Positions 25,901-33,673 of a DNA stretch of 64,000 nucleotides are shown in pieces. Source of the stretch: Ciceribacter sp. L1K22 (GTDB taxonomy: Bacteria > Pseudomonadota > Alphaproteobacteria > Rhizobiales > Rhizobiaceae); contig NZ_JAGFPK010000001.1 of NCBI RefSeq assembly GCF_017599385.1, forward strand, positions 2,462,030 to 2,526,029, given 5' to 3'. Under the pieces are notes generated by a model that was not told the origin of the DNA, did no database searches, and worked only from the letters and a program-made list of their open reading frames with translations. Both the position numbers and the translations under genes were made by a program. How positions within the stretch are numbered: the stretch's first letter is position 1; the number at the start of each line of letters is the position of its first letter.

Positions 25901-26675
25901 CGGGCGCCACCTCGGCGAACACCGCCCGCAGCGTTTCTACCGATACCGGGTCCTTGAGAGATCCCACGAACACCGGCAAGGCACGCATGCCCTGCGCTCG
26001 CAGCGCCTCCACCATCGCCGCGACTGGCTTGGTTTCGCCGCTCTGCACGAGCGCGCGGTAAAAACAAATCGCGGCGATCGGCGCCGTTGATCCTGCAGCC
26101 TTTTTCCACCCTTCCACGCCGACGACACCCCGGCCCGGCCACCAGATACCCGCCTTCATCAGCGGAATGGCCGGTGCCGGCTGCACGCCTTCTCCAATGA
26201 GGAAAGCGGCAAAGTCTAGGAACGCCCGTGCGTTCTCCGCCCCACCCTCGATCAGGTAGGACCACAGATTGGCAAGGTTATCCGGCCCGACAGTCGAAAA
26301 CGGCGCCAGCCCTTCATCCGGTTTGTCATCTCCCGGCAGCACGGCGATCTTCGCGCCGCTCCGCCGAGCGGCGGCGTGCAGCGCCTCTAGCGCATAGTGA
26401 AAATAGCTCGCCCCTCCGAGCGCCCTGACCACGATCAGCTTCGCATGCCGAGCTGTCCGCTCGACATAGGTATCGACCGACATCGGGTGCTTGAGGCTCA
26501 TCAGGCTCGCCAGCCGCACGGATGGCCCGCCCTCACGGCCAGCAGCAGCGGCCGCGATCGCCGCGAGCTCCGTATCGGCCGCAGACAGGAAGAGGATGTC
26601 GCCAGGCGTCTGCCCGAGATCGATCGCCTCCTCCCCGTCGCTGATCGAGCCTTTCTGGGCGAGCAGAAGATGCAT
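22923..26675 (-). CDS. cobN: Cobaltochelatase subunit CobN
   Basis: 1250 aa, close to the usual length. Recognisable CobN/Mg-chelatase H segments include MANYPNRDGRLGNGVGLDSP, FLGIQPARGYNIDPKESYHSPD, HMGKHGNLEWLPGKALALS, NLEWLP and TAWGTSNMRTGGDDIAQAL. CobN with CobS and CobT inserts Co2+ into hydrogenobyrinic acid a,c-diamide using ATP, the late-insertion step of the aerobic pathway. cobS and cobT are not in this window. Starts 3 bases after the cobW stop. Confidence 0.96.
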   Translation of the reverse strand: MHLLLAQKGSISDGEEAIDLGQTPGDILFLSAADTELAAIAAAAAGREGGPSVRLASLMSLKHPMSVDTYVERTARHAKLIVVRALGGASYFHYALEALHAAARRSGAKIAVLPGDDKPDEGLAPFSTVGPDNLANLWSYLIEGGAENARAFLDFAAFLIGEGVQPAPAIPLMKAGIWWPGRGVVGVEGWKKAAGSTAPIAAICFYRALVQSGETKPVAAMVEALRAQGMRALPVFVGSLKDPVSVETLRAVFAEVAPDVVINVTGFAVSAPGSENPSTVLDESGAVVLQAIFSSSALDAWEKSSQGLSARDLAMHVALPEVDGRVMTRAVSFKAAARFDETVETNIVSHEPDIGRMAFVAELAARWARLRRTPAADRRVALIMANYPNRDGRLGNGVGLDSPAGTVEVLRAMKAAGYSVADIPSDGDALMAHMMAGPTNAARDGREIRDVISLNDYIAFFESLPKRIQEEITARWGGPEGDPFFQDGAFALPLTRFGNVFLGIQPARGYNIDPKESYHSPDLVPPHGYLAFYAYLRKVAGVDAMIHMGKHGNLEWLPGKALALSETCYPEAVIGPLPHLYPFIVNDPGEGTQAKRRTSAVIIDHLTPPLTRAESYGPLKDLEVLVDEYYEAAGGDPRRLKLLKKQILDLIADIGLDQDVGIGKGEAEDTALEKLDAYLCDLKEMQIRDGLHVFGLAPEGRLLTDLVVALARVPRGLGEGGDRSLQRAIADDLDLSANGVAFDPLDCVMSEPWTGPKPVILAELDEQPWRTNGDTVERIELLAANLVATEIDAPDHWVSTRVVLDEIETRLKPAVVKSGAAEIAGLLKGLDGRFVPPGPSGAPTRGRPDVLPTGRNFYSVDSRAVPTPVAYELGRKSAELLIQRYVQDHGDWPTSFGLTAWGTSNMRTGGDDIAQALALIGVKPVWDMASRRVTGFEVIPMAMLGRPRVDVTLRISGFFRDAFPEQIALFDKAVRAIAALDEDEGDNPVAARVRAETEKLEAEGLDAKQAARQAGYRVFGSKPGAYGAGLQALIDEKGWERRGDLAEAYLVWGGYAYGADVEGKAERGLFEERLRSVQAVVQNQDNREHDLLDSDDYYQFEGGMTAAIEHVAGGRPAVYHNDHSRPEKPVIRSLEEEIGRVVRARVVNPKWIEGVMRHGYKGAFEITATVDYMFAFAATTGAVRDHHFEAVYQAFLMDERVRAFMAEKNAPALKELAERLIEAIERGLWTPRSNSAKFSLSEIVLEGSVS

Positions 26676-26678
26676 CGA

Positions 26679-27761
26679 TCAGCCGGCCGCCGCCTGCACC
26701 GCCTCGACAACCGCGCCGTAGTCCCACTCGTGCAGGCCGATGACCACGAGACGGGTCTCGCGTTTTTCGCCGCTCGTCCATGGGCGGTCAAAATAGGTGT
26801 CGACGCGGCTACCGACGGCCTGCAAGACGAGGCGCATCGGCTTGCCGGGCACGTCGATGAAGCCCTTGAGCCGCAGGACGTCATGGGTTGCGATCACGTC
26901 TTTCAGCTTCTCGACGAAACCCGCCGGATCGGCGATCGGCGGAAGCTTCAACACGAAGCTCTCGAACTCGTCGTGATCGTGATGGTGCAAGTGGTCGTGA
27001 TCGCCGCCGGCGGCGTGGGCTGCCTCGTGCTCCAGTTCGTGGTGTGACTTCCGGTTTTCGATATCGTCCTCGGTGCCGGCGCCGATGCCGAGCAGCACGA
27101 GCGAGGGGACCTCGCCGTTCCGGGCCTCGATCATTGTCGGCTTGCGCGCGGTGCGGCCGGCCACCTCGGCGCGCACCGCGACGACACCAGCGGCATCGAG
27201 CAGGTCGGTCTTGTTGAGCACGATCAGGTCGGCGCACGTCAACTGGTCCTCGAACAACTCCTCGATCGGGCTCTCGTGATCCAGGCTCTCGTCGTCGGCC
27301 CGCTGGGCGGCAACGGCGTCATGATCGTCGGCGAAACGACCCGCCGCGACCGCCGCGCTATCGACCACAGTCACCACGCCGTCGACCGTCACGCGGGTAC
27401 GGATGTCGGGCCAGTTGAAGGCCGCCACCAGCGGCTGCGGCAGGGCAAGGCCGGATGTTTCGATGACAATGTGGTCAGGCTTGATATCGCGGTCGAGCAG
27501 CTTCTGCATGGTCGGCACGAAATCGTCCGCCACCGTGCAGCATATGCAGCCATTGGTCAGCTCGATGATGTCGTCTTCGGTGCAGTTCTCCGCCCCGCAG
27601 CCTTTCAGCACCTCACCATCGACGCCAAGATCGCCGAACTCGTTGATGATCAGCGCGATCTTCTTGCCGCCGGCATTGGTCAGCATGTTGCGGATGATGG
27701 TCGTCTTGCCCGCGCCGAGAAAGCCGGTGATGACGGTGGCGGGAATTTTCTGCTGCAACAT
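26679..27761 (-). CDS. cobW: CobW, GTP-dependent metallochaperone of the COG0523 family
   Basis: 360 aa. The GTPase domain has P-loop GFLGAGKTT (13-21), the metal motif GCICC (71-75), VIETSGLALP, and NKTDLLD. A His-rich insert (HDHLHHHDHDEFE, near 250) precedes the C-terminal domain. It delivers Co2+ for cobalamin synthesis, probably to CobN. Ends 3 bases before cobN and starts 3 bases after cobP. Confidence 0.93.
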   Translation of the reverse strand: MLQQKIPATVITGFLGAGKTTIIRNMLTNAGGKKIALIINEFGDLGVDGEVLKGCGAENCTEDDIIELTNGCICCTVADDFVPTMQKLLDRDIKPDHIVIETSGLALPQPLVAAFNWPDIRTRVTVDGVVTVVDSAAVAAGRFADDHDAVAAQRADDESLDHESPIEELFEDQLTCADLIVLNKTDLLDAAGVVAVRAEVAGRTARKPTMIEARNGEVPSLVLLGIGAGTEDDIENRKSHHELEHEAAHAAGGDHDHLHHHDHDEFESFVLKLPPIADPAGFVEKLKDVIATHDVLRLKGFIDVPGKPMRLVLQAVGSRVDTYFDRPWTSGEKRETRLVVIGLHEWDYGAVVEAVQAAAG

Positions 27762-27764
27762 GGT

Positions 27765-28280
27765 TCAACCCTTCATCTTGAGCGGCAGTCCGGCCGCCAC
27801 GAAATACACTTGCGCCGCCACCTCGGCGACGCTCTGGTGAAGCCGTCCGGCATGATCGCGAAATTCCCGCGCCATCCTGTTATCGGGCACGATGCCAAGC
27901 CCGACTTCGTTGGAAACGACGATGACACGCGCCGAGAGCGACGGAAGAACTTTCACGAGGCTGGTGGCTGAAGAGTCGACGGAACGCTCCTCCATCATCA
28001 GATTCGTGATCCATAGCGTCAGGCAGTCGACGAGGACCACACGGTCCGGCGAGTCGAGAGCCCACAGACGATCGGCAAGATCGAACGGCTCCTCGTGCGT
28101 CGTCCAGCCATCCCCGGCGCGATCCGCCTTGTGTTTGTCGATACGCGCTTGCATCTCATCGTCAAAGGCGCGGCCTGTCGCCAGATAGTGCAGATCGAGA
28201 CCGCTTTGACGAGCCAGGCGCTCCGAAAAGGACGACTTGCCTGAGCGGGCGCCACCGAGCACGAGAATGGTCCTGTTCAT
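27765..28280 (-). CDS. cobP: Adenosylcobinamide kinase / adenosylcobinamide-phosphate guanylyltransferase
   Basis: 171 aa, the standard CobP/CobU length. P-loop [10 protein letters not shown] at 8-17, [16 protein letters not shown] near 33, the [15 protein letters not shown] segment near 82, and [13 protein letters not shown] near 126. It phosphorylates adenosylcobinamide and transfers GMP to it, leading to GDP-cobinamide. The ATG is in an ATGA overlap with the preceding 93-aa ORF, with GGAGG inside that ORF's end. Confidence 0.95.
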   Translation of the reverse strand: MNRTILVLGGARSGKSSFSERLARQSGLDLHYLATGRAFDDEMQARIDKHKADRAGDGWTTHEEPFDLADRLWALDSPDRVVLVDCLTLWITNLMMEERSVDSSATSLVKVLPSLSARVIVVSNEVGLGIVPDNRMAREFRDHAGRLHQSVAEVAAQVYFVAAGLPLKMKG

Positions 28281-28558
28281 CTTGCCTCCATCGCATCCGT
28301 CGCATACATGCCGCCGCCCCGCGCCGCAAAGGCTGGAAAAGTCGCGGTTGGCCTTGCGGCAGACCCGTCAGAAGGGTGCAGGGAATAGGTTGATGTCACG
28401 ACACGGCTCGTAGTCTCAGCAGACGCAGAAGAAAGTCCATCAACCGTCTGCTGGGTCGTGATCGGATCGTCCTGAAAAGACGGAACCACCGCAAACGCCG
28501 TCGCGGCAACAATCAGGATGCCGAGGGCGATCGAAAGGAAAGAGAAATTCTTACGCAC
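28277..28558 (-). CDS. Unknown 93-aa single-pass membrane or exported protein in the B12 operon
   Basis: 93 aa from a GTG at 28558. One hydrophobic segment (about 5-25) is followed by a Ser/Thr/Ala-rich segment with few charges. Overlaps cobP by 4 bases (ATGA) and the 34-aa ORF by 8 bases, so translational coupling is likely. It occupies the place where B12-regulated transporters such as cbtB are often found, but it lacks the His-rich end expected of CbtB, and I do not recognise it. Confidence 0.6.
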   Translation of the reverse strand: MRKNFSFLSIALGILIVAATAFAVVPSFQDDPITTQQTVDGLSSASAETTSRVVTSTYSLHPSDGSAARPTATFPAFAARGGGMYATDAMEAR

Positions 28559-28655
28559 GACGTGTCGCCCCGGCGCGTTTCACAGCGCGGCCCAGGGACT
28601 CATCGCGTGTTGACCGGACGTACGGATACACCACGCCTGTCGTCTGTGTCGCCAT
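28551..28655 (-). CDS. 34-aa ORF directly after the cobalamin riboswitch
   Basis: ATG at 28655 preceded by CGGAGG with 5-base spacing, the best ribosome site between the riboswitch and cobP. The peptide is Arg/Thr-rich with no hydrophobic segment, ending 8 bases inside the start of the 93-aa ORF. It is the first cistron exposed to the riboswitch, so it may serve to set translation of the operon rather than act as a protein. It could also be the first exon-like part of a gene split by a frameshift. Confidence 0.5.
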   Translation of the reverse strand: MATQTTGVVYPYVRSTRDESLGRAVKRAGATRRA

Positions 28656-28714
28656 GACAACCTCCGTGCTGGCAACGGGGAAATCCTTCCCCAAGGCTGG
28701 GCAAAATGCCCGGC

Positions 28715-29070
28715 ACGGATGGCAGGTCTCCTGGCTCATGGCATAAGGCCCAATCAAGGGCACGCGGGTCCGTCTCGCCTTCCCGGCGCATCGGCAATAT
28801 CGCGAAAAGGTGGACGATTCGTAGATCCTAGAGGCGTCCGACCCCGGCTGATCGCGCATGCCGCGCCAGTGACTTTTCCGGACTTTCCCGTAGCGCCGTC
28901 CAAGGCACCATGCCCTGATCCCGACGTGTCCGGGGCAGATCCGGATGACGGACCCTCGCCACTCTACAGTCGCGGGGTCGGCTGCGATGGGGACGCCCGG
29001 AATGGGTCCGTCCTGTCGCATTCCCTTTTGCTCTCCGCCCACCCTTTGCGGGACGACGGAAACCATCCGT
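28715..29070 (-). ncRNA. Cobalamin (AdoCbl-type) riboswitch
   Basis: Read on the minus strand, the element is closed by a perfect 8-bp P1 helix: ACGGATGG (29070-29063) with CCATCCGT (28722-28715). In order it contains AAAAGGGAA, CCCCGCGACTGTAG (the C-rich ACTGTA core), GTCACTGGCG, and the B12 box AGCCAGGAGACCTGCC (28736-28721). At about 356 nt it is long because of a variable internal arm. Downstream hairpins GGGC-ATTTT-GCCC and GGGGAA-GGA-TTTCCCC lead to the CGGAGG of the 34-aa ORF, which suggests translational control. Expected effect: high B12 lowers expression of the operon down to cobO. Confidence 0.95.
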
Positions 29071-29132
29071 TCATTCCGACTTGATTAGGCCGACGACATC
29101 GGCAAGTCAATCGCGCCGGCGACCTTCGCCGT

Positions 29133-29828
29133 TCACGGATTGCAGGTCGGATCGGTTGCCACGTCGCAAGTGGAGCCGCCGCCGATGGTGATCTTGCCGC
29201 TAGCACCTTCCTCCACATTGGTGCCCGATGGGACCAAGGGCGCGGCAGGCGGCGCGACGGTCGGCGCGGGCACCACCGCGGGCGCGGCAACCGAGACTGG
29301 CGCGGCCACAGCCGGAGCATCCGCTTTCAGCTTGGTCGACATGGTCCGCGGCTTCGGGCGGGGCGGAGGCAGGCGAGGCGTTTGCAAGGAGAAGGCGAAG
29401 CGAATTCGCGCTGCTGCCTCTTCCGCAAGGTTCTCGTCGGCGATACGGGGATTGTCGGTAGAACTGTGAACAACGAATGTTCCCGATGCGACGGGATTGC
29501 CGGTGTCGATGTCGGCGGCTGTCACCTTGAAGCGAACGCTCGCACGCCTGTCACCATAGCCCTGTACCGGACGATAATCGTCGAACTTCACCGTCAGCAC
29601 GACCCTTTGCAGCGGAACAGTGCGACGAGTGGCATTGACTGCCGCAGCGACACGGCGGTCAACGCCGGCAAGCACGACGAGAGGCACGTCGGCGGCACCG
29701 ATCACCGCAACATCCCTGACATCATACATCAGTGGCCGGCGGATCGGCTCGCGCCCCGTGAGAATGCAGGAGGGCAGCACCGCGACGACCGCGATAATCG
29801 CAAGGAGACGGAGAAGGAATCGCTGCAT
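29133..29828 (-). CDS. Probable lipoprotein with Ala/Pro-rich tail, unknown function
   Basis: 231 aa. The N-terminus is a signal sequence with a lipobox-like VLPSC (Cys21). The middle (about 35-150) is a globular domain with alternating beta-like segments (VVLTVKFDDYRPVQGYGDRRASVRFKV described only in part). From about 150 the chain is Pro/Ala/Val-rich and ends with two cysteines (STCDVATDPTCNP). I do not recognise the family. It lies upstream of and on the same strand as the B12 riboswitch, ending about 60 bases before it. Confidence 0.65.
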   Translation of the reverse strand: MQRFLLRLLAIIAVVAVLPSCILTGREPIRRPLMYDVRDVAVIGAADVPLVVLAGVDRRVAAAVNATRRTVPLQRVVLTVKFDDYRPVQGYGDRRASVRFKVTAADIDTGNPVASGTFVVHSSTDNPRIADENLAEEAAARIRFAFSLQTPRLPPPRPKPRTMSTKLKADAPAVAAPVSVAAPAVVPAPTVAPPAAPLVPSGTNVEEGASGKITIGGGSTCDVATDPTCNP

Positions 29829-29894
29829 GGGGAATCCCGAAAAGACGTTTCGTCTTTTTCGACATTCCTGATTTATGGTTAGCGGGTGGTTAAC

Positions 29895-30692
29895 TCAGCC
29901 GCGACGGGCCGAAAATACACCATAAGCCGCGGCCATTTCCTCGAACCGCTTGGCCCGGCGATGGGCCGCTTCCGCGTCGATACCCCAATGCTCGTCCGTC
30001 CAGTCTTCGTCGAGATGGGCCAGAGACCATGCCTCTTCCAACGAAATCCGCCCTTCGGCCAGCGCGAGGCCGATGAGCGCCGAGCCCGTGAGGGTTGTCA
30101 TGACGTGCAAAGCCGAGAGCGCGAAAGGATCGCGATGCCTGGCAAGCGCCTTTTCGAATGCGGCGATCGCCGCTTCTGGCTGCTCCTGGTGCATCACACC
30201 AACAGCCAGGATGAAGCGCGCTCCAAGGGTCTCCGCGGCCCAGTCCAGCAGGGGATTCCACGAGAGGTTCTGGCGCTCTACCAGTTCCTGCGGCGTGTCG
30301 GCGCGATAAAAGATCATGTCCGTGCCTGCAAAGCGGAGAATTTCCGCCGCCACCATGTCGACCTGTTCGGCCACTGCATCGATTGCGGTGTTGGCGAGCC
30401 TCGTCACGGGCATGGTCGCCGGATCGATCACATCCCTCTGAGCCCGCCATTCAACCGCCACAAGTTCGGCGAGCGGTGTGGTCGGAAGGAGAAGCGTATT
30501 CCTGGCAGGCGTCTTTACGGGTCGCCCGTCGAGCTTGACGGCGAAGCTGTCGCCATCTGCCTCCACGCTTACGTTTTCGTAGAATTTCTTCGGCAGAGGC
30601 CGCTTCATCTGGATCTGCGCTCGGCGGACCGGATCTTCGTGGCTGGGCTCAGGCACGAATGTGCCGAAGATATCAGAAAGTTCATCGCGCAT
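29895..30692 (-). CDS. ATP12-family F1-ATPase assembly chaperone
   Basis: 265 aa. Characteristic features are KKFYENVSV followed by FAVKLDGRPVKTPARN (about 36-65), VAVEWRAQRDVIDPATMPVTRLANTA, and the acidic WDAEAA-like end (EHWGIDAEAAHRR). In mitochondria Atp12 binds the F1 alpha subunit; alphaproteobacteria keep the ancestral protein. ATG at 30692 is 4 bases after the HAD stop; upstream residues of the open frame lie in that gene. Last of a rluC-HAD-atp12 run. Confidence 0.88.
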   Translation of the reverse strand: MRDELSDIFGTFVPEPSHEDPVRRAQIQMKRPLPKKFYENVSVEADGDSFAVKLDGRPVKTPARNTLLLPTTPLAELVAVEWRAQRDVIDPATMPVTRLANTAIDAVAEQVDMVAAEILRFAGTDMIFYRADTPQELVERQNLSWNPLLDWAAETLGARFILAVGVMHQEQPEAAIAAFEKALARHRDPFALSALHVMTTLTGSALIGLALAEGRISLEEAWSLAHLDEDWTDEHWGIDAEAAHRRAKRFEEMAAAYGVFSARRG

Positions 30693-30696
30693 CGGG

Positions 30697-31356
30697 TTAC
30701 CCCTTGTGAATATAAGCGAGAAGATCAGCGGGTCGCTCCACCACCGCGTCGGCGCCGGCCTGCCAAAGCTCCTCGACGGAACAGTAGCCCCAGGAGACAC
30801 CGATCGCCGCAGCACCCGCCGCCTTCGCCATCTGCATGTCGTAGATCGCGTCGCCGATGACGACCGTCTCCGCCGGCGAGATGCCGCTCTGGTCGCAGCA
30901 TTCCGTCACCATGGCCGGATGTGGCTTGGACGGACAATCGTCGGCGGTGCGGCTGACGAAGAAATGGTCCCGCCAGCCGTTCGAATCAAGGATCAGGTCC
31001 AGCCCGCGCCGCGACTTTCCTGTCACCGCCCCGATCAGCACATCGTCCCGCGCGGCAAGCGTAGCAATAACCTCGGCGATGCCGTCGAAACGCCGCTCTG
31101 TGGCTGCCCCGCTGCCGCGGACATCCGAGAAGATCGCCTTGTAGTACGCGGTCATCTCGATCGCTTCGTCGTCGACATGCGACTTCCCTTGCAACCGCGC
31201 GATTGCGATATCGAGCGTGAGCCCGATGATCGCCTTGGTCGCGGCAAGGGTCGGAGGTGGGTAGCCAGACCGCTCGAAAGTCTTCTCCATCACTGCATGG
31301 ATCAACCCCGCGCTGTCGACCAGCGTCCCGTCGCAGTCGAAGAGCACGAGCTTCAT
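30697..31356 (-). CDS. HAD-superfamily phosphatase (phosphoglycolate-phosphatase-like)
   Basis: 219 aa. Motif I LFDCDGTLVDSAG (5-17), motif II GAVTGKSRRG, motif III Lys in PSKPHPAM, motif IV VIGDAIYDMQMAKAAG. These give the four HAD catalytic residues. Cap domain of subclass I type. The ATG at 31356 overlaps the rluC stop (ATGA). Substrate not determinable; Gph-like enzymes dephosphorylate 2-phosphoglycolate or other small phosphates. Confidence 0.88.
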   Translation of the reverse strand: MKLVLFDCDGTLVDSAGLIHAVMEKTFERSGYPPPTLAATKAIIGLTLDIAIARLQGKSHVDDEAIEMTAYYKAIFSDVRGSGAATERRFDGIAEVIATLAARDDVLIGAVTGKSRRGLDLILDSNGWRDHFFVSRTADDCPSKPHPAMVTECCDQSGISPAETVVIGDAIYDMQMAKAAGAAAIGVSWGYCSVEELWQAGADAVVERPADLLAYIHKG

Positions 31357-32348
31357 TCGATATCTGCCTCTGGCCCATCGACATCGAAGCCGAGCAGGTT
31401 CCAGCTCTGCACCATATGCGGAGGTAGCGGCGCCGTGACGCGCAGCCGCCCGCCGTCCGGATGCGGAATGTCGATATGGCGCGCGTGCAGATGGAGCCGC
31501 TTCTGGATACCGCCCGGGAATTCCCAGTTGTGGTCGTCGATGAAGTATTTCGGATCGCCGATGATCGGATGCCCGATGTGCAAAGCGTGCACGCGCAATT
31601 GGTGGGTACGGCCGGTATACGGTTCCATTTCCAGCCAGGCGAGGTTCTGCGCAGCCGTGTCCACGACGCGATAGTAGGAGACTGCGTGGTCCGCCCCCTC
31701 CTCGCCATGCTTGGCGATCCGCATGCGGTCGCCGTTGATCGTCGGCTCCTTGACCAGCCAGGTGGAAATCTTGTCCTCCCGCTTGCGCGGCACGCCCTTG
31801 ACCAGCGACCAGTAGGTCTTCTTCGTATCGCGCTCGCGGAAAGCCGCCGTCAGTTTCTGGGCCGCACCGCGCGTCCGCGCGACGACCAGAACGCCGGAGG
31901 TGTCGCGGTCGATACGGTGCACAAGGCGCGGTTTCTCGCCCTTTCGGCTGGTCCAGGCCTCGAGCATCTTGTCGATGTGCCGCGTGACGCCGGAACCGCC
32001 TTGCACCGCGATCCCCGCCGGCTTGTTCAAGACGAATACCTTCTCGTCCTCGTGCAAGAGCATGCGAGACAGCAATTCCGCGTCGCCGGCATGCTTCAGA
32101 TCTTTGCCGGCGATCGGCCCGGTCTTCGGGCTTTTCGGATCGATATCCATCGGCGGAATTCGAACGAGTTGGCCCGGCTGGACGCGGCTGTCGCTTTTCA
32201 CCCGGCCGCCATCGACACGGATCTGCCCGGAGCGCAACAGCTTCTGCAGCGCTCCGAAGCCCAGTCCCGGATAGTGCACCTTGAACCACCGGTCGAGGCG
32301 CATGCCCGCCTCGTCCGCGTCCACCTTGATATGCTCTATGCCGGCCAT
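31353..32348 (-). CDS. RluC/RluD-type 23S rRNA pseudouridine synthase
   Basis: 331 aa. An S4 RNA-binding domain (about 14-75, LDRWFKVHYPGL..LLRSGQIRVDG) is followed by the synthase domain with the catalytic motif HRIDRDTSGVLVVARTRGAA (Asp near 150) and the C-terminal EPYTGRTHQLRVH. It isomerises uridines in 23S rRNA; sites 955/2504/2580 apply if it is a true RluC. Operon with the HAD and ATP12 genes. Confidence 0.9.
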   Translation of the reverse strand: MAGIEHIKVDADEAGMRLDRWFKVHYPGLGFGALQKLLRSGQIRVDGGRVKSDSRVQPGQLVRIPPMDIDPKSPKTGPIAGKDLKHAGDAELLSRMLLHEDEKVFVLNKPAGIAVQGGSGVTRHIDKMLEAWTSRKGEKPRLVHRIDRDTSGVLVVARTRGAAQKLTAAFRERDTKKTYWSLVKGVPRKREDKISTWLVKEPTINGDRMRIAKHGEEGADHAVSYYRVVDTAAQNLAWLEMEPYTGRTHQLRVHALHIGHPIIGDPKYFIDDHNWEFPGGIQKRLHLHARHIDIPHPDGGRLRVTAPLPPHMVQSWNLLGFDVDGPEADIE

Positions 32349-32450
32349 GGGTTCTCTTCCGTGCGCGCGGCCGAAACGCCGCGTCTTGCTTGTCAGACGC
32401 CGGCTTTACTGCATTTCACCGCCTTCGGACAACCTCTATCGAGGATACCG

Positions 32451-32828
32451 TCAAAACAGCATGCGGCCGATCTGCAGACCGCCAATCACCGCGCAGATGG
32501 AAAGGAGGACACTTGCCGCGAGGTAGGTCACCGCCGCAACTGTTGCGCCGCGCTCGAACAACGAGATGAAATCCAGGGAAAAAGCTGAAAACGTGGTGAA
32601 GCCGCCAAGGAAACCGGTGATCATCAGCAGTCGTAATTCCGCCGAGGCGTTGAACCGCCGTGCCACCAGTTCGGCAAACAGCCCGATCGCCAGAGAGCCC
32701 ACGACGTTGACGGTCAACGTGCCGCAAGGGAAGGCCGGCCCGAACCAGCGCAATGTCAAAAGACCGACGAGATAGCGGCAGACCGAGCCGGTAGCGCCGC
32801 CGAGGGCGACGAGAAGGACATGCAGCAT
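32451..32828 (-). CDS. crcB: Fluoride exporter CrcB (Fluc channel)
   Basis: 125 aa with four hydrophobic helices. GGATGSVCRYLVG at the N-terminus and the conserved GFLGGFTTFSAFSLD (about 73-87), which forms the pore and Na+ site. Dimeric antiparallel channel exporting F-. About 100 bases separate it from rluC on the same strand. I see no crcB/fluoride riboswitch in the 70 bases upstream. Confidence 0.93.
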   Translation of the reverse strand: MLHVLLVALGGATGSVCRYLVGLLTLRWFGPAFPCGTLTVNVVGSLAIGLFAELVARRFNASAELRLLMITGFLGGFTTFSAFSLDFISLFERGATVAAVTYLAASVLLSICAVIGGLQIGRMLF

Positions 32829-32899
32829 AGGGACTCCGGCGTCGAACGCGGGCGAGATTCGTCCGGACCTTACATCCGGCCGCCGTTGTTTGCACCCTG

Positions 32900-33436
32900 T
32901 CAGCGGTCAGCCGACCACAGGAAAACGGACACAAACCGGTCGATTTCGCTCCAGTCGGTGAACTCGACATCCTCACCGGTGTCCGATGGTGCGCCTTCCC
33001 GCTCCGCCATGCGCTTCATCATCCAGCGCTTGAAGAAATCGTACTCGCTGAAGCTGAAGGCACCGGCGGCATGGTGCACATGATCCGGCGCCCATCCGGT
33101 TTCGGTCTTCAGCGCATCCGGAAAGTGTCGGGCCTCCTCCTGTTCCGCTTCGATATCGCTGCGGATGAACAGCGAAACGGACACGAAGGCATTCGGAACG
33201 GACGACAGCCAATCCTTCTCGCGGCGGACGAAATCGACGAAGGGCGCCGGATAGCGGCCGGCATGGATGGGGGCGCAGAGGATCGCCGCATCGGGCCGCT
33301 CCAGCGCATACTCCGCCATCGACATCACGTTGAAGAGAACGGCGCGGTGGCCGTCCTTTTCGATCCGCGCCGCGATCGCTTCGGCGATCTTCCGCGTCTG
33401 GCCTTCGATACTGACGTAACCCACGAGTACGATCAT
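32900..33436 (-). CDS. Flavodoxin-domain protein (HemG-like protoporphyrinogen dehydrogenase family)
   Basis: 178 aa. N-terminal FMN-binding pattern VGYVSIEGQTRKIAEAIA (phosphate loop), CAPIHAGRYPAPFVDFV near 54, then GAFSFSEYDFFKRWMMKRMA as in HemG-type proteins. HemG oxidises protoporphyrinogen IX using quinone. Many rhizobia use HemJ instead, so the haem role is possible but not certain. Monocistronic. Confidence 0.75.
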   Translation of the reverse strand: MIVLVGYVSIEGQTRKIAEAIAARIEKDGHRAVLFNVMSMAEYALERPDAAILCAPIHAGRYPAPFVDFVRREKDWLSSVPNAFVSVSLFIRSDIEAEQEEARHFPDALKTETGWAPDHVHHAAGAFSFSEYDFFKRWMMKRMAEREGAPSDTGEDVEFTDWSEIDRFVSVFLWSADR

Positions 33437-33673
33437 CTGAACCCTCCATCAGGCATCGCGAGCCGGCGCAGTCTTAACATTTTCAGGCACTGACAGACAG
33501 GTCGCGCCGCCGATGCTCTGTTCAAGCTTGACCAGTTTCTCCGCAAACGCAAGCGACCGGCCGGAGGCGCCATGTCGCACCCTCCGTTGAACCGTTAAAA
33601 TTCTAGGCTTTAATTTAAAGAACCGTACAAGCAGGGGCTGTTATATTAGAGAGATAAACAAAGTGGTAAGGCC

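Noticed and set aside
23097..26090. 997-codon plus-strand frame opposite cobN
   Set aside because: Exceptional length, but it is Arg/His-rich, without domains, and exactly antisense to cobN.
28551..29066. 171-codon minus-strand frame through the riboswitch
   Set aside because: The frame spans the structured RNA and its start is in P1; only its 3' part (34-aa ORF) has a ribosome site.
32829..32900. Fluoride riboswitch before crcB
   Set aside because: Core GGGATGG..CC motif and pseudoknot could not be matched in the short leader.
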